Shown here: piece after piece, positions 50,541-53,610 of the stretch
How positions within the stretch are numbered: position 1 is the stretch's first letter
Layout: every line of letters starts with the position of its first letter
Origin: Candidatus Gastranaerophilales bacterium
GTDB taxonomy: Bacteria; Cyanobacteriota; Vampirovibrionia; Gastranaerophilales; Gastranaerophilaceae
Direction of reading: 5' to 3'
Assembly (NCBI GenBank): GCA_944327255.1
Contig: CALVHA010000017.1
Coordinates: forward strand, 1-53,610
DNA: 53,610 bases
Translations under genes and position numbers: made by a program
Notes under the pieces: model-generated
The model's database searches: none
Seen by the model: the letters and a program-made list of their open reading frames with translations, nothing else
Told to the model about the DNA's origin: nothing

Positions 50541-51206
50541 CTATTTTTTCTTTTTTGCAAGTACGTAACTCTCATCTATTTTCTCTTTAATAACATCCAA
50601 AGAAACAGATCCGTCAAGAATTATTGTTATCCAGTGCTTTTTATTCATGTGATATCCCGGAAAAATTCTTTTATTATCAACAATTTTATCAACATCTTCT
50701 GCTCTGATATCAAGAACTTCAACTGTTGAATTATTGCCTTTAAAACCAAGTTTTTGTTTTTGAACAGTCAAAAAAGCTCCGTACCACTTTGAGTTATCTT
50801 TTCTTCTGACAATTGCATTATCAGGAAATTTTTCCCATAGAAATTCTAATTCATCATTATATTTTTCTCGAATATAAGATATTAATTCATTTGTCTGGCT
50901 GTTCTTAAAAACATCAGGTTCAAAACATTCCGAGGATACTTTTTCAATGATATCATTATATTCTTTCCTAACCCGTCCGACAAAATCTCCACAGGCATCT
51001 TCAACCAAATGTAATGTATACAGTTCTTCCGTTGCAGACTCAATCAGTTTTGTATTAATCTTTCCTGTAATATCAATTTGAATTGATAATTCAAACTGAT
51101 TATCGAACACAGGACAATTATATACATATAATTTATTTTCTTCCTTGAATCCGAATTTCAAGAGTTTTTCTTTATTAATTTTCCGATTTTTAAGAAAGTT
51201 TTCCAT
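50541..51206 (-). CDS. MmcQ/YjbR family protein with N-terminal extension
   Basis: The C-terminal 110 residues show the YjbR/MmcQ domain, with FPDNAIVRRKDNSKWYGAFL, VLDIRAEDVDKIVDNKRIFP and HMNKKHWITIILDGSV. These small domains are predicted DNA-binding proteins, of unproven function. The N-terminal 100 residues (LKFGFKEENKLYVYNCPVFD) form a second region also seen in longer members of the family. The start has no clear ribosome-binding site. The gene converges with rimO at a distance of 15 bases. Confidence 0.85.
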   Translation of the reverse strand: MENFLKNRKINKEKLLKFGFKEENKLYVYNCPVFDNQFELSIQIDITGKINTKLIESATEELYTLHLVEDACGDFVGRVRKEYNDIIEKVSSECFEPDVFKNSQTNELISYIREKYNDELEFLWEKFPDNAIVRRKDNSKWYGAFLTVQKQKLGFKGNNSTVEVLDIRAEDVDKIVDNKRIFPGYHMNKKHWITIILDGSVSLDVIKEKIDESYVLAKKKK

Positions 51207-51266
51207 AAAGCTTTTAAATGTTATCTTTTTTATTTTAAAGGATAATTAGAAGATATTTTTTATATA

Positions 51267-52136
51267 TTACATCAACGGTAATTGTTTGAGCATATTTCTT
51301 AACTTAATTGCAGTTCGAGGCATAGGCTCTGCTATAGTAAGTCCTACAACATCATATACCCCTGCAATATCATTAATAACTCTTGTTACTTCATCAATTT
51401 TCATGCCGTCTGGCACAACTCCGACCGCCGCAATAATTTCATTTGGATCAAGAACATCTAAATCAAAATGAATGACAACATTTTTACACCCTGTAGCCTT
51501 AATCCATTCCAAAATTTTTGAACTATCATTTGCAACCTCTTCCGGAGCCAGATGTTTAATTCCGTATTCTGTTTGTCTATCTTTAATCTCCTGTCTTTCC
51601 CAATCCCTCAAACCCACAAACAAAATTTTATTTGCATCAATTTTGGCAGGAAGTTCTGATATTATTCCGCTATCACCTTTTCCCATAATTGCCCCCGCGG
51701 CCATAGCATGATAACCATTGTATGTCTTATCCTCAGGCAAAGTTATATCAGGATGTGCATCAATCCAGATCATTACAAGATCATTATTATATTTGTCAGC
51801 CAGATATGTAAAAGGCACAACACTGACCGAACATTCTCCGCCTAGTGTCAAAATTTTATCAGGATTAGCTTTTTTAATTATATTCAAGGCGTTTTTAGTT
51901 TGCTTCAAAATAGCTTGATACCCTATTATCCCGTTTTTCTCTTCCCTGTTTACATCATTGTCAACAGGCACCGTATATGTTTTATTTTCGGTTTTCGGAG
52001 CAAGAAAATCCAGCAGATATGAACCCAGAGTATAGCCTCTTGAAGCATCATCAGGAGATAAGTCTTGAACTAAACGTATAATATTCCCGCCTTGCCACTG
52101 CGGATAAATCAATCTGATTGTCTCTGTTTTATTCAT
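51267..52136 (-). CDS. Arginase/agmatinase-family protein with altered metal site
   Basis: The ureohydrolase fold is plain: DAHPD (126-130) and HFDLDVLDP provide Mn ligands, and TIAEPMPR ends the active site. The first ligand motif, normally GGDH, is GGECS (99-103), with Cys in place of the metal-binding His and Glu in place of Asp. Arginase, agmatinase or formimidoylglutamase activity therefore cannot be assumed; some family members with GGxC are known but uncharacterised. The 289-residue length is normal. AAGGGGGTAAG precedes the ATG. A role upstream of spermidine synthase (speE at 42 kb) would be possible only if it makes putrescine. Confidence 0.85.
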   Translation of the reverse strand: MNKTETIRLIYPQWQGGNIIRLVQDLSPDDASRGYTLGSYLLDFLAPKTENKTYTVPVDNDVNREEKNGIIGYQAILKQTKNALNIIKKANPDKILTLGGECSVSVVPFTYLADKYNNDLVMIWIDAHPDITLPEDKTYNGYHAMAAGAIMGKGDSGIISELPAKIDANKILFVGLRDWERQEIKDRQTEYGIKHLAPEEVANDSSKILEWIKATGCKNVVIHFDLDVLDPNEIIAAVGVVPDGMKIDEVTRVINDIAGVYDVVGLTIAEPMPRTAIKLRNMLKQLPLM

Positions 52137-52263
52137 CTTACCCCCTTGACTTAATAAGTTCTTCTTAACTAAAGTAACAAGAATATGTTTTCTCCATATC
52201 TCGCCTTATAAAGAATAACATAAACTAATTTAAAAGGTAATGTAAAATGACACATGGTTTGAT

Positions 52264-52299
52264 TAAAAACCGGACGGAAATTTACCTGTCCGGTTTTTG
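52264..52299. terminator. Terminator after the 85-residue protein gene
   Basis: AAAAACCGGAC and GTCCGGTTTTT form a perfect 11-bp stem with a 12-base loop; both flanks have A/T-runs, so it can work in either direction. Confidence 0.88.
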
Positions 52300-52321
52300 T
52301 ATGTATTTAGTTTTTCATTAC

Positions 52322-52579
52322 TTATTTTTGTAACATGGATTTGAATGGTTCAATAAGATGTTCTGCTTTAGCCCTTAGCGCATCAATATAAGGATGTAAT
52401 GATTTTACGCCTAAAGCGGCTTTTTCAGCGTTATACACATCTTTTCCCAATGGTGTTAAAGCACCGCTTGCTTTCATTAATTCTGTTTTGCCCAAATTTG
52501 TCTGGGTGTTTAGGGTATTAACCAATTTTTTTAAAGGAATTCCTAATTCCTTTGCTGCACGAACTCCAATTGTTGACAT
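52322..52579 (-). CDS. Small helical hypothetical protein
   Basis: No family is recognised. From ATG 52579 (AAAGGAATG upstream) it has 85 residues; a start three codons earlier is less well placed. The sequence is helical and basic (STIGVRAAKELGIPLKKLVN, HPYIDALRAKAEHLIEPFKS) with no signal or membrane segment. It is monocistronic, with a strong terminator after it. Confidence 0.7.
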   Translation of the reverse strand: MSTIGVRAAKELGIPLKKLVNTLNTQTNLGKTELMKASGALTPLGKDVYNAEKAALGVKSLHPYIDALRAKAEHLIEPFKSMLQK

Positions 52580-52790
52580 AATTAACATTCCTTTCCTTTT
52601 TTTTAATAATTGTGATACTGAAAATATATTTTCTTATACTTTTATTAAAACATAAGGGTCGAAAGTATTGCCACGCCCGCACCACATCATATCATATCAT
52701 ATAGCAGAGTATAACAGGGTTTCAGGCATTTTTAAATTTATATTTACATTTCGTTACATTGTCAGACTTCAAAGTGTTTTGCTTTTTCCT
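52580..52790. other. AT-rich spacer with short tandem repeat
   Basis: No gene is apparent. At 52684-52702 the unit ATCAT recurs (CATCATATCATATCATAT). The rest is low-complexity AT-rich DNA carrying the upstream region of the 85-residue protein gene. Confidence 0.45.
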
Positions 52791-52804
52791 AATGGAGAGA
52801 AAAT

Positions 52805-53100
52805 TAAATGTCATTGCGAGCCGGAGGCGAAGCAATCCCCAAAAAAACAAATATCCTCCCCTTGTGGGAGGATCGAAATCTCAGATTTCGAGGAGGGGTA
52901 AGACTTACGCAAAAAATAAGTCCAATTTGACCCCTCACCCGACACTTCGTGTTTCCCTCTCCCTCTTGGATTATTCGGGCCCGCCCCGCAGATGGCGGGG
53001 ACAGGAGCGGAGTAAAGTCCGACCCGCACCTTACGGGTTTCGCTTCGCTCCACCCTACCGAAAATCCGCCACAAGGGGAGAGGGGAATATTTCCTTCACC
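52805..53100. repeat. Island of nested palindromic repeats
   Basis: About 300 bases, clearly more GC-rich than the rest of the window and without a convincing gene. Parts in order: CATTGCGAGCCGGAGGCGAA then GCAATC (hairpin; the CATTGCGAG...GAAGCAATC type is widespread in bacterial intergenic regions); ATCCTCCC-CTTGT-GGGAGGAT; CGAAATCT-C-AGATTTCG; a pair CCCTCTCCCTCTTGG ... CCACAAGGGGAGAGGG about 110 bases apart; and between them CCCGCCccgcagatGGCGGG. Several frames are open across it on both strands, but this is expected of GC-rich DNA and they share no coding features. Confidence 0.7.
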
Positions 53101-53129
53101 CTTCACTCCTCACTCTTCACACAATTAAC

Positions 53130-53164
53130 ACAAAAACGCCGTTTTCAATTAAGAAAACGGCGCC
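53130..53164 (-). terminator. Terminator of the 117-residue protein gene
   Basis: CGCCGTTTTC and GAAAACGGCG form a perfect 10-bp stem with a 6-base loop; on the minus strand TTTTTG follows. Confidence 0.9.
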
Positions 53165-53184
53165 GTTTATCTTTTTCATACTAG

Positions 53185-53538
53185 CTAAACAAGGTTGTCA
53201 TTCTTTTTGTTAAACATACTCTTCTTGCCAAAGAATCCGCCGAAAAATCCGGTAATATTAAAATCCTCATCAAGTTTGGTTTCAGCAAGCTCTGTCTGGC
53301 TGTTAGCAAGCTGCATTTTCCCTTCATCTTCATAAATAATACCGTTTTTTTCAACGCTTACAAGTTTTACCTGTTCATCAACAGGCACAAATTTTGTATC
53401 TTTAACAAAGATACTTGCTTTTCTTTCGATTGCTTCAAAATCGATATCTGCCAGAGTAAACTCGGGCAAATCAGATGGCATATCCGCAGGTTTTGCACCC
53501 AGAATATTTTTTGAGTTATCGATGGGGTCAAACGACAT
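53185..53538 (-). CDS. Acidic hypothetical protein with Gly/Phe-rich tail
   Basis: Not recognised. The 117-residue protein is acidic (MSFDPIDNSKNILGAKPADM, then LPEFTLADIDFEAIERKASI) with a short beta region (KFVPVDEQVKLVSVEKNGII) and a C-terminal FFGGFFGKKSMFNKK motif that might touch membranes. The ATG has only weak ribosome-binding sequence. The gene ends at a strong terminator, and its upstream region runs off the window. Confidence 0.65.
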   Translation of the reverse strand: MSFDPIDNSKNILGAKPADMPSDLPEFTLADIDFEAIERKASIFVKDTKFVPVDEQVKLVSVEKNGIIYEDEGKMQLANSQTELAETKLDEDFNITGFFGGFFGKKSMFNKKNDNLV

Positions 53539-53610
53539 TTCAAAAATCCCAACCTACTTTTATTATTAAGGCAACAAACTGGACATTAAAGTACAATCGG
53601 ACTTTAAAAT

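Noticed and set aside
52245..52330. 28-codon frame on the plus strand (MTHGLIKNRTEIYLSGFCMY)
   Set aside because: It runs straight through the perfect terminator stem at 52264-52299; it is unlikely to be a gene.
52684..52702. Tandem ATCAT repeat as a CRISPR or satellite
   Set aside because: Only about three to four short units with no spacers; simple low-complexity sequence.
52804..53184. Overlapping frames of 80-140 codons on both strands
   Set aside because: They arise from the GC-rich palindromic island, change frame through hairpins, and have no ribosome-binding sites or domain features.

Overview
The window is low-GC bacterial chromosome, densely packed with housekeeping genes and mostly transcribed on the minus strand. 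Several traits fit a gut-type, non-photosynthetic relative of cyanobacteria (Candidatus Gastranaerophilales, Vampirovibrionia/Melainabacteria). The type IV pilin carries the AFTLAEVLITLGIIGVVAA-type leader I associate with that group. A SepF/FtsZ/YggS division block is present. Ribonucleotide reduction is anaerobic (NrdD/NrdG). There is a Gram-negative-style secretin, and several hypothetical proteins look lineage-specific. The placement is an inference from protein features; there is no rRNA to confirm it. I found no tRNA, CRISPR array or insertion sequence.

Layout. 0-4 kb: a small coiled-coil protein, then the minus-strand operon rplI > MetE-like zinc methyltransferase > CooC-like nickel ATPase > folD, which joins one-carbon metabolism to a metal-insertion ATPase. 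4-10.5 kb: a pilus/type II secretion assembly operon (PilP-like lipoprotein > secretin > PilB/GspE > PilC/GspF) ending in a translationally coupled SDR. 10.7-13.8 kb: a uridine-kinase-like protein and ispH > rpsA. 13.9-22 kb: large lineage-specific proteins, class II fructose-bisphosphate aldolase and purB; the purB start codon lies inside a perfect 35-bp palindrome. 22-27 kb: a GNAT acetyltransferase, ribE > ribBA and a divergent, apparently leaderless TPR/glycosyltransferase gene. 27-31 kb: Hsp20, ftsZ, nadK, sepF and yggS.

31-36 kb: hypothetical proteins, a 54-codon gene, a YkgJ-type cysteine domain fused through a membrane segment to an exported domain, and a GAF-GGDEF-HD-GYP protein. 36-43 kb: DUF47-pit phosphate uptake, a decayed pilin fragment, an MCE protein > upp, an RpoZ-like subunit, punA, and speE > rseP. 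43-49 kb: hinT, plsC, nrdD-nrdG behind a strong promoter and a compact cobalamin riboswitch, an XRE regulator, and the highly expressed pilin. 49-53.6 kb: rimO, a MmcQ/YjbR protein, an arginase-family enzyme, small hypotheticals and a gene-free island of GC-richer nested palindromic repeats.

How the parts connect. The assembly operon at 4-10.5 kb probably exports the pilin encoded 38 kb away. The riboswitch suggests that cobalamin shuts down the class III reductase, presumably because a B12-dependent class II enzyme exists elsewhere. The MetE-like/CooC/FolD operon may be a second point of contact with corrinoid one-carbon chemistry.
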